Program-made: the position numbers and the translations under genes
The notes under the pieces: model-generated
What the model was told of the DNA's origin: nothing
Seen by the model: the letters and a program-made list of their open reading frames with translations, nothing else
The model's database searches: none
From: Sphingosinicella terrae
GTDB taxonomy: Bacteria; Pseudomonadota; Alphaproteobacteria; Sphingomonadales; Sphingomonadaceae
Length of the DNA stretch: 64,000 nt
Assembly (NCBI RefSeq): GCF_003347635.1
Contig: NZ_QDFY01000001.1
Span: 868,001-932,000 of the forward strand
Reading direction: 5' to 3'
Shown: in pieces, positions 32,869 through 41,007 of the stretch
Layout: every line of letters starts with the position of its first letter
Numbering within the stretch: position 1 is the stretch's first letter

Positions 32869-32959
32869 TTCCTCACGGAAGCTCGTGAAAAGAGAGGAAT
32901 TCCGCCGCGCCCTGGAATGGCGAGCCGACCGGCGGGCTCGCCCGCGAAGCCAGAAGCGA

Positions 32960-33055
32960 AGGCGGGTGGGAGCCGGAACGACCCGGAGCTTGAACTCGTT
33001 ACGGCTGCTTCCTTCCGGACCTGACCGGGTTGGCGAGAGCGCCGTCCGCCCGACT
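32960..33055 (-). ncRNA. ffs: Signal recognition particle 4.5S RNA
   Basis: The minus strand contains GGTCAGGTCCGGAAGGAAGCAGCC, the invariant SRP RNA domain IV loop that binds Ffh. The AACCCGG/CCGGGT arms lie on either side, and a GGCGG/CCGCC closing stem gives a molecule of about 90-95 bases. It works with Ffh in targeting membrane proteins. A strong GC hairpin (CGGGCGAGCCCG) lies directly 3' at ~32931-32946 and probably helps termination. Ends are estimates. Confidence 0.9.
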
Positions 33056-33097
33056 CCCGCGGGGCATATGGAGGCGTCCCCCGGTCGTTGCAAGCAT

Positions 33098-33997
33098 TCA
33101 GACGAGGATCGAGGCGGCGAGGCGACCGGCTGCGGCATGGGCGGCATTGCAGGCATCGCCGCTCGCTTGCGCAGCGCTGATGAAGCTTGCGACGAGAAGG
33201 GGCGGACGCGCTGGCGGCCAGGCGACGGCGACGTCGTTGTGCGCGCCATTGGCGCCGGTCCCGGTCTTGTCGCCGACGCGCCAGTCCGAGGGCAGGCCCG
33301 CCCGCAATCGATCCAGTCCGGTCGTCGACCGCTCCATCCATCCGAGCAGCCGTGTGCGGGACGCCGGCGTCAGAGCGTCTCCCACCAGCAGGCGCTCCAT
33401 CAGCCGCACCATCGCCGCCGGCGTCGTCGTGTCGCGCGGGTCGTTCGGAAGGTTGCTGTTCAGCGCCCCCTCGTAACGGTCGAGCCGCGTAACGTCGTCA
33501 CCATTGGCCCGGATGAAGGCGGTGAGCGCCTGCGGACCTCCGATCCGCCTCAGCAGCAGATTGGCGGCACTGTTGTCGCTCACCTCGACAATGGCCGCGC
33601 AGAGCCGCTCGACCGGAAGTGCGCCGGCGCCGATATTCTCGCGTACCACCGGCGCATGCCCAAGCAGGTCCGCTTCTCCAAAGGGAATGAGGGCGTCGAG
33701 CTGGAGCCGGCCCGCCTCGGCTTCGGCGAGGATCGCCGCCGCCAGCGTCCATTTGAACGTCGAGCACATCGCGTAGCGCGAGTCGGCATCATGGACGACG
33801 GATCGGCCGCTGGCCGTATCCACCGCCGCGAAGCCGAAGCGGGCGCTCGCGCCGAGCCCGGTCCGCACCGCGGCCAGTTCCCGCTCCGCGGCCAGGAGCG
33901 GATCGGCGCCCAGGTCCGCAAATCCTTCGTCCGATGGTCCGGAGCAGCCGAAGCTGAAACTAACGGAGGCGACCAGAAAGGTACGCCGATCGATCAT
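33098..33997 (-). CDS. Class A beta-lactamase
   Basis: A 299-residue serine beta-lactamase. The active-site motifs are complete: S-x-x-K as CSTFK, SDN in VEVSDNSAANLLL, the omega-loop Glu in RYEGALN, and KTG in GDKTGTGANGA. A Cys precedes the nucleophile, as in some carbapenemases and CTX-M. There is no partner Cys after KTGT, so the KPC-type disulfide is absent. The N-terminus MIDRRTFLVAS has a twin-arginine look (RRTFLV), and Cys18 could be a weak lipobox. The start codon follows the ferredoxin stop directly. Substrate range cannot be read. Confidence 0.92.
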   Translation of the reverse strand: MIDRRTFLVASVSFSFGCSGPSDEGFADLGADPLLAAERELAAVRTGLGASARFGFAAVDTASGRSVVHDADSRYAMCSTFKWTLAAAILAEAEAGRLQLDALIPFGEADLLGHAPVVRENIGAGALPVERLCAAIVEVSDNSAANLLLRRIGGPQALTAFIRANGDDVTRLDRYEGALNSNLPNDPRDTTTPAAMVRLMERLLVGDALTPASRTRLLGWMERSTTGLDRLRAGLPSDWRVGDKTGTGANGAHNDVAVAWPPARPPLLVASFISAAQASGDACNAAHAAAGRLAASILV

Positions 33998-34333
33998 TCA
34001 CCGCCCCTGCATGTTGTGGAAGCCGCTCGGTATCTTCACCGTCAGCGTCTCGAGCGCCTCGGTCAGCCAGATCTGGCAGGAGAGTCGCGAGTAGCGGGTG
34101 ACGTGGGCGGCGAGGTCGAGCATGTCCTCTTCCTCCTCGCTCGCCGGCGGCAGCCTGGCGAAATCCTCCGCCTCGACGATGACGTGGCAGGTCGAGCAGG
34201 CCATCTGGCCCTCGCATGTGCCTTCGAGCGGCTGGCCGGCATTCTGGGCGACGTCGAGCAGGCGCTCGCCGGCCGGCGCGTCGACTTCCTGCACATCCCG
34301 GCCGTCGGCGGAGACGAAGCGAACCAGGGTCAT
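33998..34333 (-). CDS. 2Fe-2S ferredoxin
   Basis: A 111-residue adrenodoxin/ISC-type ferredoxin. The cluster Cys are in CEGQMACSTCHV and the later SCQIWL (C-x5-C-x2-C...C). DMLDLAAHVTRYSRLSCQ is a typical ending. It transfers single electrons, in this context plausibly to Fe-S assembly. Its ATG overlaps the stop of the cysteine desulfurase gene (ATGA), and the beta-lactamase follows without a gap. Confidence 0.92.
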   Translation of the reverse strand: MTLVRFVSADGRDVQEVDAPAGERLLDVAQNAGQPLEGTCEGQMACSTCHVIVEAEDFARLPPASEEEEDMLDLAAHVTRYSRLSCQIWLTEALETLTVKIPSGFHNMQGR

Positions 34334-35463
34334 GCCGCGTGCCTCAGCTGGCGGTCGGCCGCCTCGACGATGAGGCCGAGCGCCGCCTCGAGCTCGGCTT
34401 CCCCGGTATAGCGGCCGAAGCCGAGCCTGATGCTCGACCGCGCCTGGCGCTCGCCCAGGCCGAGCGCCGCCAGCACGTGGCTGGGCCGCCCCGAGCCGCT
34501 CGCGCAGGCAGAGCCTGCGGAGAAGGCCACCTGTCGCACCTCCGAGATGAGTCGCGCGGCATCGACGCCGTCGCGGCGGATGTTGAGATTGCCTCGATAG
34601 CGCGCCGTCTCCGATCCGTTCGGGATCCAGTCCTTCATCAGCCCCCTCGCCATTCGCCAAAGCCCCTCGACATGGTCCCGGTCGGCCCCGCTTCGCTGAC
34701 CGAGCAGCCGTGCCGCCTCGCCGAAGCCGACGCAGAGCGCGGGCGACAGGGTTCCGGAGCGCACCCCACCCTCCTGGCCGCCGCCATGGAGAAGCGGGTC
34801 GATCGCCACGCCTTCGCGGATCCAGAGCGCGCCGACGCCCTTGGGGCCATGGACCTTGTGGGCGGAGACGGCGACCAGGTCGCACGCCTCCAGCGGCAGC
34901 GCGACCCGGCCGAGACCCTGGACCGCGTCGCAGAAGAAGAGCGCGCCGCGCTCGCGCGCCAGGCGGCCGATCTCGGCGACCGGCTGGACCACGCCGATCT
35001 CGTTGTTGACGAGCATCGCCGCGACCAGCCCGGTGCGGCCGTCGATCCGATCGGCGACGAGGTCGAGCTCGACCAGGCCATCCGCACCCACCGGCAGGAT
35101 GTCGATCTCGTACCCTTGCGTGCCCAGCCACCTCACCGTGTCGAGGACGCAGGCATGTTCGGTGGCGAGGGTGAGGATGCGGCGCCTCCCCTCGGGCAGC
35201 CGCGCCGCCCCGCTTTTCAGGGCCCAGTTCGCCGCCTCGGTGGCTCCCGAGGTGAAATACAATCTTCCCGCCCCGGCGGCGGCGCCGAACGCCTCCGCCA
35301 CCCGCTCCCGTGCTACCTCGATCGCGGCCGCGGCCTCGCGCCCCAGCCGGTGCGGGCTGTGGGGATTGCCGAACTTATCGTCGATCCACGGCTGCATCGC
35401 CGCCGCGACTTCTGGCGCGACCGGCGTCGTCGCCTGATAGTCGAGATAGAGGGGCCCGCTCAC
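34330..35463 (-). CDS. Cysteine desulfurase (NifS/IscS-like), second copy
   Basis: A 377-residue class V PLP enzyme. Motifs are LYLDYQATTPV at the start, EHACVLDTVRWL (PLP-stacking His), SAHKVHGPKGVG with the Schiff-base Lys, and SAGSACASGSGRPSHVL with the catalytic Cys. It takes sulfur from cysteine as a persulfide. Compared with the upstream copy it keeps all key residues but differs widely. Start GTG 35463 overlaps the upstream stop (GTGA). Confidence 0.9.
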   Translation of the reverse strand: MSGPLYLDYQATTPVAPEVAAAMQPWIDDKFGNPHSPHRLGREAAAAIEVARERVAEAFGAAAGAGRLYFTSGATEAANWALKSGAARLPEGRRRILTLATEHACVLDTVRWLGTQGYEIDILPVGADGLVELDLVADRIDGRTGLVAAMLVNNEIGVVQPVAEIGRLARERGALFFCDAVQGLGRVALPLEACDLVAVSAHKVHGPKGVGALWIREGVAIDPLLHGGGQEGGVRSGTLSPALCVGFGEAARLLGQRSGADRDHVEGLWRMARGLMKDWIPNGSETARYRGNLNIRRDGVDAARLISEVRQVAFSAGSACASGSGRPSHVLAALGLGERQARSSIRLGFGRYTGEAELEAALGLIVEAADRQLRHAA

Positions 35464-36548
35464 GCCACCTGAGCCGGGCGAAGCCGAGGCGCGCGGCGCC
35501 GCTCGGCGAGCTTGTTCCACTCGGCGATGAGCGCCTCGACATGGGCCTCGGTGGTCGGCGGGCCGAAGCTCACCCGGATGACCTCGCGCGCAGCCGCCTC
35601 GTCCATGCCCATCGCCAGCAGCACGTGGCTGGTCTTGAGACTGCCGGAGGAGCAGGCGCTGCCCGCCGAGACGGCGATGCCGGCAAGGTCAAGCTGCATC
35701 ATCTGCGCCGCCGCCGGCACGCCGGGCAGGCGATAGGCCGAGATCGTCGCGATCCGCGGCGCGTCGCGCGCGATCACCTCCCCGCCGCCGGCCTCGATCG
35801 CCGCATCCAGCCGCGCGCGCAGCCTTTTCGCTTCCTCGTACCAGCCGTGATCGGCCTCGACCGCCGCGGCGAAGCCCAGGATCAGCGGCACCGACGGCGT
35901 CCCCGGCCGTTGGCCGCTTTCCTGGCCCCCGACCGCCTCCAGCGTGGCGGGATCGCGCACCAGCAAGGCGCCGGCGCCCGGCGGGCCGCCCAGCTTGTGG
36001 GCGGCGACGATGATGAAATCCGCTTCGGGCAAAGGCCGCTTGGCCGCGCTCTGGGCGCAGTCGACGAGAAGCAGGCCACCGGCGGCGCGGACGATCTCGG
36101 CGATCCGGTCGATCGGATGGATCACGCCGGTCTCGTTATTCACCGCCTGCACCGCGACCAGCGGCCGCTCGGCGCCGTCGAGGGCAGCCTCGAGGTCGGC
36201 GAGGTCCAGCCTGCCGTCGGACGTGACGGCGACGCGGCGGGCGTCGGGGGCGCTGCGCAGCACCGCGGCATGCTCGACCGCCGAGACGATTCGCGGGCCG
36301 GCCTTGGCGCGGCGGAGGGCAATGTCGATCGCCTCGGTCGCGCCGGAGGTGAAGACGAGCGTGCCGCTCCAGCCGAGGGCGGCGGCGATCCGCCCCCGCG
36401 CCATTTCCATCTCGGCGCGGACGGCCCGTCCTTCGGCATGCGGCGAGGACGGATTCGCCCAGATCACGCAGCCGCGTGCGATCGCCTCGGCCGCCGCCGG
36501 CAGCACCGGCGTGGTCGAAGCGTGGTCGAGATAGATGCGGTCGCTCAC
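35460..36548 (-). CDS. Cysteine desulfurase family protein, first copy
   Basis: A 362-residue class V PLP enzyme. Motifs are IYLDHASTTPVLP, EHAAVLRSAPDARRVAV, AAHKLGGPPGAGAL with the Lys, and SAGSACSSGSLKTSHVL with the Cys. The first of three coupled genes (desulfurase, desulfurase, ferredoxin). The GTG at 36548 is preferred because AAAGGA lies 7 bases upstream; a TTG at 36563 is possible. The tandem arrangement suggests a dedicated sulfur-transfer role, perhaps a heterodimer (inference). Confidence 0.88.
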   Translation of the reverse strand: MSDRIYLDHASTTPVLPAAAEAIARGCVIWANPSSPHAEGRAVRAEMEMARGRIAAALGWSGTLVFTSGATEAIDIALRRAKAGPRIVSAVEHAAVLRSAPDARRVAVTSDGRLDLADLEAALDGAERPLVAVQAVNNETGVIHPIDRIAEIVRAAGGLLLVDCAQSAAKRPLPEADFIIVAAHKLGGPPGAGALLVRDPATLEAVGGQESGQRPGTPSVPLILGFAAAVEADHGWYEEAKRLRARLDAAIEAGGGEVIARDAPRIATISAYRLPGVPAAAQMMQLDLAGIAVSAGSACSSGSLKTSHVLLAMGMDEAAAREVIRVSFGPPTTEAHVEALIAEWNKLAERRRAPRLRPAQVA

Positions 36549-36564
36549 CCCGCGTCCTTTCAAA

Positions 36565-36592
36565 TTGCAGAAAGGCGGCGCTGCCCTATATA
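36565..36592 (+). promoter_or_regulatory. Possible sigma-70 promoter of the hydrolase gene
   Basis: TTGCAG at 36565-36570 and TATATA at 36587-36592 are separated by 16 bases. They precede the hydrolase start by about 60 bases. The AT-rich -10 stands out in this GC-rich genome. Confidence 0.4.
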
Positions 36593-36652
36593 GAGCGCCG
36601 CCGCGTGGGGTTCACCCGCGTGTTCCTTTGTCGGCATCCAAGCACAGGTGCA

Positions 36653-37309
36653 ATGCCCGAAGTCATTTTCCCAGGGCCCGAGGGCCGTCTCGAAGGACGA
36701 TTCAGCCCGGGCCCCCGCCCGCGCGCTCCGGTCGCCTTGATTCTCCATCCGCATCCGCAGGGCGGCGGCACGATGAACAATGCCATCGTGCTCGCGCTCT
36801 ACAAGACGTTCGTGCGTCGCGGCTTCGCCACCCTGCGCTTCAACTTTCGCGGGGTCGGCAAAAGCCAGGGCGTGTTCGACAACGGCATCGGCGAGCTTTC
36901 CGACGCCGCCTCGGCGCTCGACTGGGTCCAGCAGATCCATCCCGAGGCGGAGACGACCTGGATCGCCGGATTCAGCTTCGGCGCCTGGATCGGCATGCAA
37001 TTGCTGATGCGGCGGCCCGAGGCGCGCGGCTTCATCTCGATCGCGCCGCCGGCCAACATGTACGATTTCTCCTTCCTCGCCCCCTGCCCCGCCTCCGGAA
37101 TCATCATCCAGGGCGAGGCGGACGAGGTGGTGACTCCGATCGCGACCCAGAAGCTGGTCGACAAGCTGCGCACCCAGCGCCACATCACCATCGAGCACAA
37201 GACCGTCCCGAACGCGAACCACTTCTTCGTCAACGAGATGGATCTGCTGATGAAGGCGGTGGACGACTATCTCGACTTCCGCCTCGATCCGAGCTGCCCG
37301 ATCCGCTGA
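36653..37309 (+). CDS. Alpha/beta hydrolase (dienelactone hydrolase-like)
   Basis: A 218-residue cytosolic alpha/beta hydrolase of the type often annotated as KANL3/Tex30 or YsgA-like. The oxyanion region is LILHPHPQGGGTMNN, the nucleophile elbow is GFSFGAW (Ser), the acid is in GEADEVV, and the catalytic His is in NANHFFVN. The substrate is unknown. ATG 36653 starts the conserved sequence. It is divergent from the desulfurase operon. Confidence 0.82.
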   Translation: MPEVIFPGPEGRLEGRFSPGPRPRAPVALILHPHPQGGGTMNNAIVLALYKTFVRRGFATLRFNFRGVGKSQGVFDNGIGELSDAASALDWVQQIHPEAETTWIAGFSFGAWIGMQLLMRRPEARGFISIAPPANMYDFSFLAPCPASGIIIQGEADEVVTPIATQKLVDKLRTQRHITIEHKTVPNANHFFVNEMDLLMKAVDDYLDFRLDPSCPIR

Positions 37310-37346
37310 GGTTCCCGCCCCGCGTCCCTCGATCGAGGCGTGGAGC

Positions 37347-38129
37347 TCAGCCGGCCTGCCAGCGCAGCGACATGCAGGAAAGACCGGCGTCGATCTTGCG
37401 GATCTCCGTCACGGGAAGCAGCACGACGTCATGGCCGAGTTCGGCGATACGCTCCGCCGTGCGCGGAAAGTCGGCTCCCATCAGCACCTTCTTGTTGATG
37501 CGGACGAGGTTCGCCGCCTCGTTCTCGCCCTCGGCCACCGCGATCACCCGCAGCCCGCGGAAAAGGTCGGCCCGCGCCAAGGCCGGCATCGCGACGACGA
37601 CCTCCTCGTCGACCAGGGCACAGCCCGATTTGAGGTGGAGCACGCCTTCGGGCGGGGCGACGATCCTCGCTTTTCGTCCCAGCTCGCCGATCAGCGCGAC
37701 GAAGCGTTCGGCGCCTTCGCGATCGGTGCGCGCGGAGAGTCCGATCAGGATCTCGTGCGGAAGGATCAGGATGTCGCCGCCGTCGGCGAAGCCGCGGTCG
37801 AGCTCGAGCAGCCGGTCGAACCGGCGCCGCAGCACCGGCTCCAGCGCCGCCGGCTCGCCGGCGCGGGTGGGGGCGCAGGAGCGCAGCAGGATCGCGCCCT
37901 CCGGGAGGACGAAGGCCGGATCCTCGACGAAGATCGAATCGGGGAATTCCTCCAGTGGCGGCAGCGTCTCGAGGGTGACCCCCGCGCATTCGAGCGCGGC
38001 GACATAGGCGCGATGCTCGGCGAGCAGGCGATCGGGATCTGGCTTCGATCCCGCGGCGCTGAGCCCGTCGGCGACGCTTCGCCCCGGCGTCCGCACGATC
38101 GCCGAATCGAAATCGAACACCCGGCTCAC
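37347..38129 (-). CDS. Dimethylarginine dimethylaminohydrolase-like amidinohydrolase
   Basis: A 260-residue guanidine-group hydrolase of the DDAH/amidinotransferase fold. Motifs are EEFPDSIFVEDPAFV, FADGGDILIL, LHLKSGCALVDEE (catalytic His region), EAANLVRINKKVLM and, near the C-terminus, GLSCMSLR with the nucleophilic Cys. It should release dimethylamine from methylated arginines or act on a related guanidine. Length fits bacterial DDAH. GTG start at 38129 overlaps the stop of the upstream small ORF (GTGA). Confidence 0.87.
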   Translation of the reverse strand: MSRVFDFDSAIVRTPGRSVADGLSAAGSKPDPDRLLAEHRAYVAALECAGVTLETLPPLEEFPDSIFVEDPAFVLPEGAILLRSCAPTRAGEPAALEPVLRRRFDRLLELDRGFADGGDILILPHEILIGLSARTDREGAERFVALIGELGRKARIVAPPEGVLHLKSGCALVDEEVVVAMPALARADLFRGLRVIAVAEGENEAANLVRINKKVLMGADFPRTAERIAELGHDVVLLPVTEIRKIDAGLSCMSLRWQAG

Positions 38130-38293
38130 AGGCTCCACACCAGCACGTTGCCGATCATCACCGCCGCGGCGATCAGCATCAGCGCGCCCTTTCGCTTGTC
38201 CTTTCGATGCAGGATGAGGTGAAGCCCGCCGCCCGCCAGCAGAAAGGCGGCGATCATCAGGACCCCAAGCATGGCGGCGCCGAATCCGGTCAT
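38126..38293 (-). CDS. Small membrane protein
   Basis: A 55-residue protein with two hydrophobic stretches (about 4-25 and 37-53) around a basic loop HRKDKRKGA. It probably forms a membrane hairpin. The GTGA overlap with the DDAH-like gene supports real coding. Function unknown. Confidence 0.6.
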   Translation of the reverse strand: MTGFGAAMLGVLMIAAFLLAGGGLHLILHRKDKRKGALMLIAAAVMIGNVLVWSL

Positions 38294-38358
38294 CGCGCGC
38301 TGATGCCACGGGGGAGCTTCTTCACAAAGGCTTAAGCATCGCCGCCTAGCCGGGGGCG

Positions 38359-38607
38359 ATGGACAATAGCGCATGCCCGCTCGGACAGGCCCTCGGCAGC
38401 ATCGAAGGCTCGATCCTCCCCGCTTTGTCCGGTCTGCTCGACGGCCTCCTCGACACCGCCGCACTGGCGCAGCCGGGGATCGACGCCGACCAATATGCCA
38501 CGGCTCTTCGCTTTGCCGCGATCCAGGTCGAGGCGCTGACCGAGCTGGTCGAATCGGTCGGCCACCCGGCTCAACCGTTCGACGCTCCGCTCAGGATCTC
38601 GGCATAG
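38359..38607 (+). CDS. Small hypothetical protein
   Basis: An 82-residue, acidic helical protein without signal or membrane segment (MDNSACPLGQALGS, then DADQYATALRFAAIQVEALTELVE). Its 3' end overlaps the convergent threonine dehydratase-like gene by 37 bases, which lowers confidence. The ribosome site is poor (GGGGGCG). Confidence 0.4.
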   Translation: MDNSACPLGQALGSIEGSILPALSGLLDGLLDTAALAQPGIDADQYATALRFAAIQVEALTELVESVGHPAQPFDAPLRISA

Positions 38608-39533
38608 ACGTCCGGGTCGACATTCCCGCCCGAGACAACCACGACCGTCCCCTCAGGCACCGGGCCGGCTTTCCCGGACAATAATGCCGCAAGCGCCACC
38701 GCCCCGCCCGGCTCGGCCACGAGCCGCAGCCGGGCGAAGGCGAATCGCATCGCTTCGGCGACCTCCGCCTCGCTGACGGCGAGCCCGCGCGCGCCTGCCT
38801 CGCGCAGGGCGCCGAAGGTCAGCGGCGAAACGCGCTTGGTCTGAAGGGCGTCGCAGCGCGTCGGCGGCGCCGGCTCAGCGACGGGGACGATCTCGCCCCC
38901 CTCCAGCGATCGGGTCATGTCGTCCCAACCCTCCGGCTCGACGATCAGGACCTGCGTCCCGGGCAGCGCCAGCGCGATCCCCGAGGCCAGCCCGCCGCCG
39001 CCGCAGGGAACGAGCAGCCGCTCAGGCCGGCGGCCGAGCTGCGCCTCGATCTCGACGCCGACGCTCCCTTGCCCCTCGATCACGTCGACATCGTCGAACG
39101 ACGGGACGAGAACCGCGCCCCGCTCCTCGGCCAAGGCGGCCCCGATCGCCTCCCGGCTCTCGGTCTCCCGGTCGTAGAAGACGATCTCGGCGCCGGCGGC
39201 GCGGGTCGCCTCGACCTTCACCCGCGGCGCGTCGGTCGGCATCACGATCGCCGCCTTCACCCCCAGCCGGCGGGCCGCGATCGCGACGCCCTGGGCGTGG
39301 TTTCCGGAGGAGAAAGCGACGACTCCGCCGGCACGCTGGGTCTCGTCCAGTTGCGCCAGCCGATTGGCGGCGCCGCGCAGCTTGAAGCTGCCGCCCCGCT
39401 GCAGGCACTCGGCCTTGATCCAGTAGCGGCGGCCCTCATGATCGAGCGGCAGCAGGGGCGTGCGAGTCACTTCGGAGGCGATGCGATCCGCCGCAGCTCT
39501 GACACCGCTCGGCGTCGGTCTTCTCTCTGTCAT
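38571..39533 (-). CDS. Threonine/serine dehydratase-like PLP enzyme
   Basis: A 320-residue fold-type II PLP enzyme. The Lys is in RGGSFKLRGAANRL, the substrate loop is SSGNHAQGVAIAA, and the phosphate loop is CGGGGLASGIAL. These are the marks of biodegradative threonine dehydratase/serine racemase. There is no ACT regulatory domain, so it is probably the catabolic type or a serine racemase. ATG 39533. Divergent from the decarboxylase. Confidence 0.85.
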   Translation of the reverse strand: MTERRPTPSGVRAAADRIASEVTRTPLLPLDHEGRRYWIKAECLQRGGSFKLRGAANRLAQLDETQRAGGVVAFSSGNHAQGVAIAARRLGVKAAIVMPTDAPRVKVEATRAAGAEIVFYDRETESREAIGAALAEERGAVLVPSFDDVDVIEGQGSVGVEIEAQLGRRPERLLVPCGGGGLASGIALALPGTQVLIVEPEGWDDMTRSLEGGEIVPVAEPAPPTRCDALQTKRVSPLTFGALREAGARGLAVSEAEVAEAMRFAFARLRLVAEPGGAVALAALLSGKAGPVPEGTVVVVSGGNVDPDVYAEILSGASNG

Positions 39534-39672
39534 TCAAACCCCTGGAAATCTGCGGAAAAATGCAGGTCTTTACATGGGGGTCCAGCACCCATATATCGCG
39601 CGCCGCAGCCCCATGGGGACTTCCAACCGCAAGGCTGCTTCGTCGTCAACTACCCGTTGGAGGTCCCTTGAG

Positions 39673-40896
39673 TTGCACACGCACCATAGCGCGCTGGGGC
39701 TAGCTACCGCCCCGTCCGACCCCGTCACCGGGGCCGAGATCGCCAAGCGTCGGCCGGTACAGCCGGTCACGCTGCTTCGTCCGCACGCCGCCCGTCGTGC
39801 CGCCCGCTTCTTCGTCGAGAAGTTTCCGGGTCGCTCCCTCTATGCGGTGAAGGCCAATCCCTCGCCGGATCTCCTCGAGATCCTGTGGGAGGCGGGCGTG
39901 AGCCATTATGACGTCGCCTCGATCGCCGAGGTGCGGATGGTCGCGAAGACGCTTCCGCAGGCGACCTTGTGCTTCATGCACCCGGTCAAGGCCGAGGAAG
40001 CGATCGCCGAGGCCTATTTCGAGCATGGCGTCCGGACCTTCTCCCTCGACACGATGGAGGAGCTGGAGAAGATCGTCTGGGCGACCAAGGGCGCGACCGA
40101 CCTCAACCTGCTGGTCCGGATCCGGGTCTCCTCGGAGCACGCCAAGCTGAGCCTCGCTTCCAAGTTCGGGGCGGAGCCGGGCGAGATGCGCGCGCTGCTG
40201 ATCGCCGCCCGCCAGGCCGCGGACGCGCTCGGCATCTGCTTCCATGTCGGCAGCCAGGCGATGACCCCGGCCGCCTATGCCGAGGCGCTGGAGCGCGTGC
40301 GCGCGGCGATCGTCGAGGCGGCGGTCACGGTCGACATCGTCGATGTCGGCGGCGGCTTTCCGTCTGTCTATCCGGGAATGGAGCCGCCCCCGCTCGAGGC
40401 CTATTTCGACGTCATCCACAAGGCCTATGAAAGCCTGCCTATCTCCTATTCGGCGGAATTGTGGTGCGAGCCCGGCCGGGCTTTGTGCGCGGAATATGCG
40501 AGCGTGCTCGTCCGCGTCGAGAAGAGGCGCGGCGATCAGCTCTACATCAACGACGGTGCCTATGGCGCGCTGTTCGATGCCGCCCATATCGGCTGGCGCT
40601 TCCCGGTGAAGCTGGTGCGCGAAGGCGGATCGGACGTGCGGCCGATGCCGTTCAGCTTCTACGGGCCGACCTGCGACGATCTCGACCACATGGCCGGGCC
40701 GTTCATGCTTCCCGGCGACGTGGGCGCCGGCGACTTCATCGAGATCGGCATGCTCGGCGCCTATGGCTGCGCGATGCGCACCGGCTTCAACGGCTTCGGC
40801 TCCGACCTTCGGGTCGTCGTCGACGACGAGCCGATGGAGACGCTGTACGCCGTGGAACAGGAACGGCCGGCGGCTTCGAACGTCGTCACGCTGTAG
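39673..40896 (+). CDS. Type III PLP-dependent decarboxylase (ornithine decarboxylase-like)
   Basis: A 407-residue alanine-racemase-fold decarboxylase. The PLP Lys is in YAVKANPSPDLL, followed by YDVASIAEVRMV, the phosphate-binding VDVGGGFPSVYPG and the CEPGRALCAE segment. The decarboxylase Cys-Asp motif is in YGPTCDDLD. It should make putrescine from ornithine, though lysine/ornithine or other substrates are possible. Start is TTG 39673 with GGAGG nine bases upstream; longer in-frame starts (39574, 39613) lack ribosome sites. The next gene is a deoxyhypusine-synthase-like enzyme, which suggests a polyamine pathway. Confidence 0.87.
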   Translation: MHTHHSALGLATAPSDPVTGAEIAKRRPVQPVTLLRPHAARRAARFFVEKFPGRSLYAVKANPSPDLLEILWEAGVSHYDVASIAEVRMVAKTLPQATLCFMHPVKAEEAIAEAYFEHGVRTFSLDTMEELEKIVWATKGATDLNLLVRIRVSSEHAKLSLASKFGAEPGEMRALLIAARQAADALGICFHVGSQAMTPAAYAEALERVRAAIVEAAVTVDIVDVGGGFPSVYPGMEPPPLEAYFDVIHKAYESLPISYSAELWCEPGRALCAEYASVLVRVEKRRGDQLYINDGAYGALFDAAHIGWRFPVKLVREGGSDVRPMPFSFYGPTCDDLDHMAGPFMLPGDVGAGDFIEIGMLGAYGCAMRTGFNGFGSDLRVVVDDEPMETLYAVEQERPAASNVVTL

Positions 40897-40919
40897 GACG
40901 GCACCTATAACCGTGTGAA

Positions 40920-40950
40920 TCGGGGTGGGGGCGAGGCTCCCACCCCCGCT
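40920..40950 (+). other. GC-rich hairpin between the polyamine genes
   Basis: GGGGTGGG and CCCACCCC form an 8-bp stem around a ten-base loop, located between the decarboxylase stop and the synthase start. It has no T-run, so it may attenuate or stabilise the transcript rather than end it. Confidence 0.4.
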
Positions 40951-41007
40951 CTCGCTATTGATGGCACCTTGGCCCTGGCGCCTGCGCATGGGCAAATGGA
41001 GACTGGA

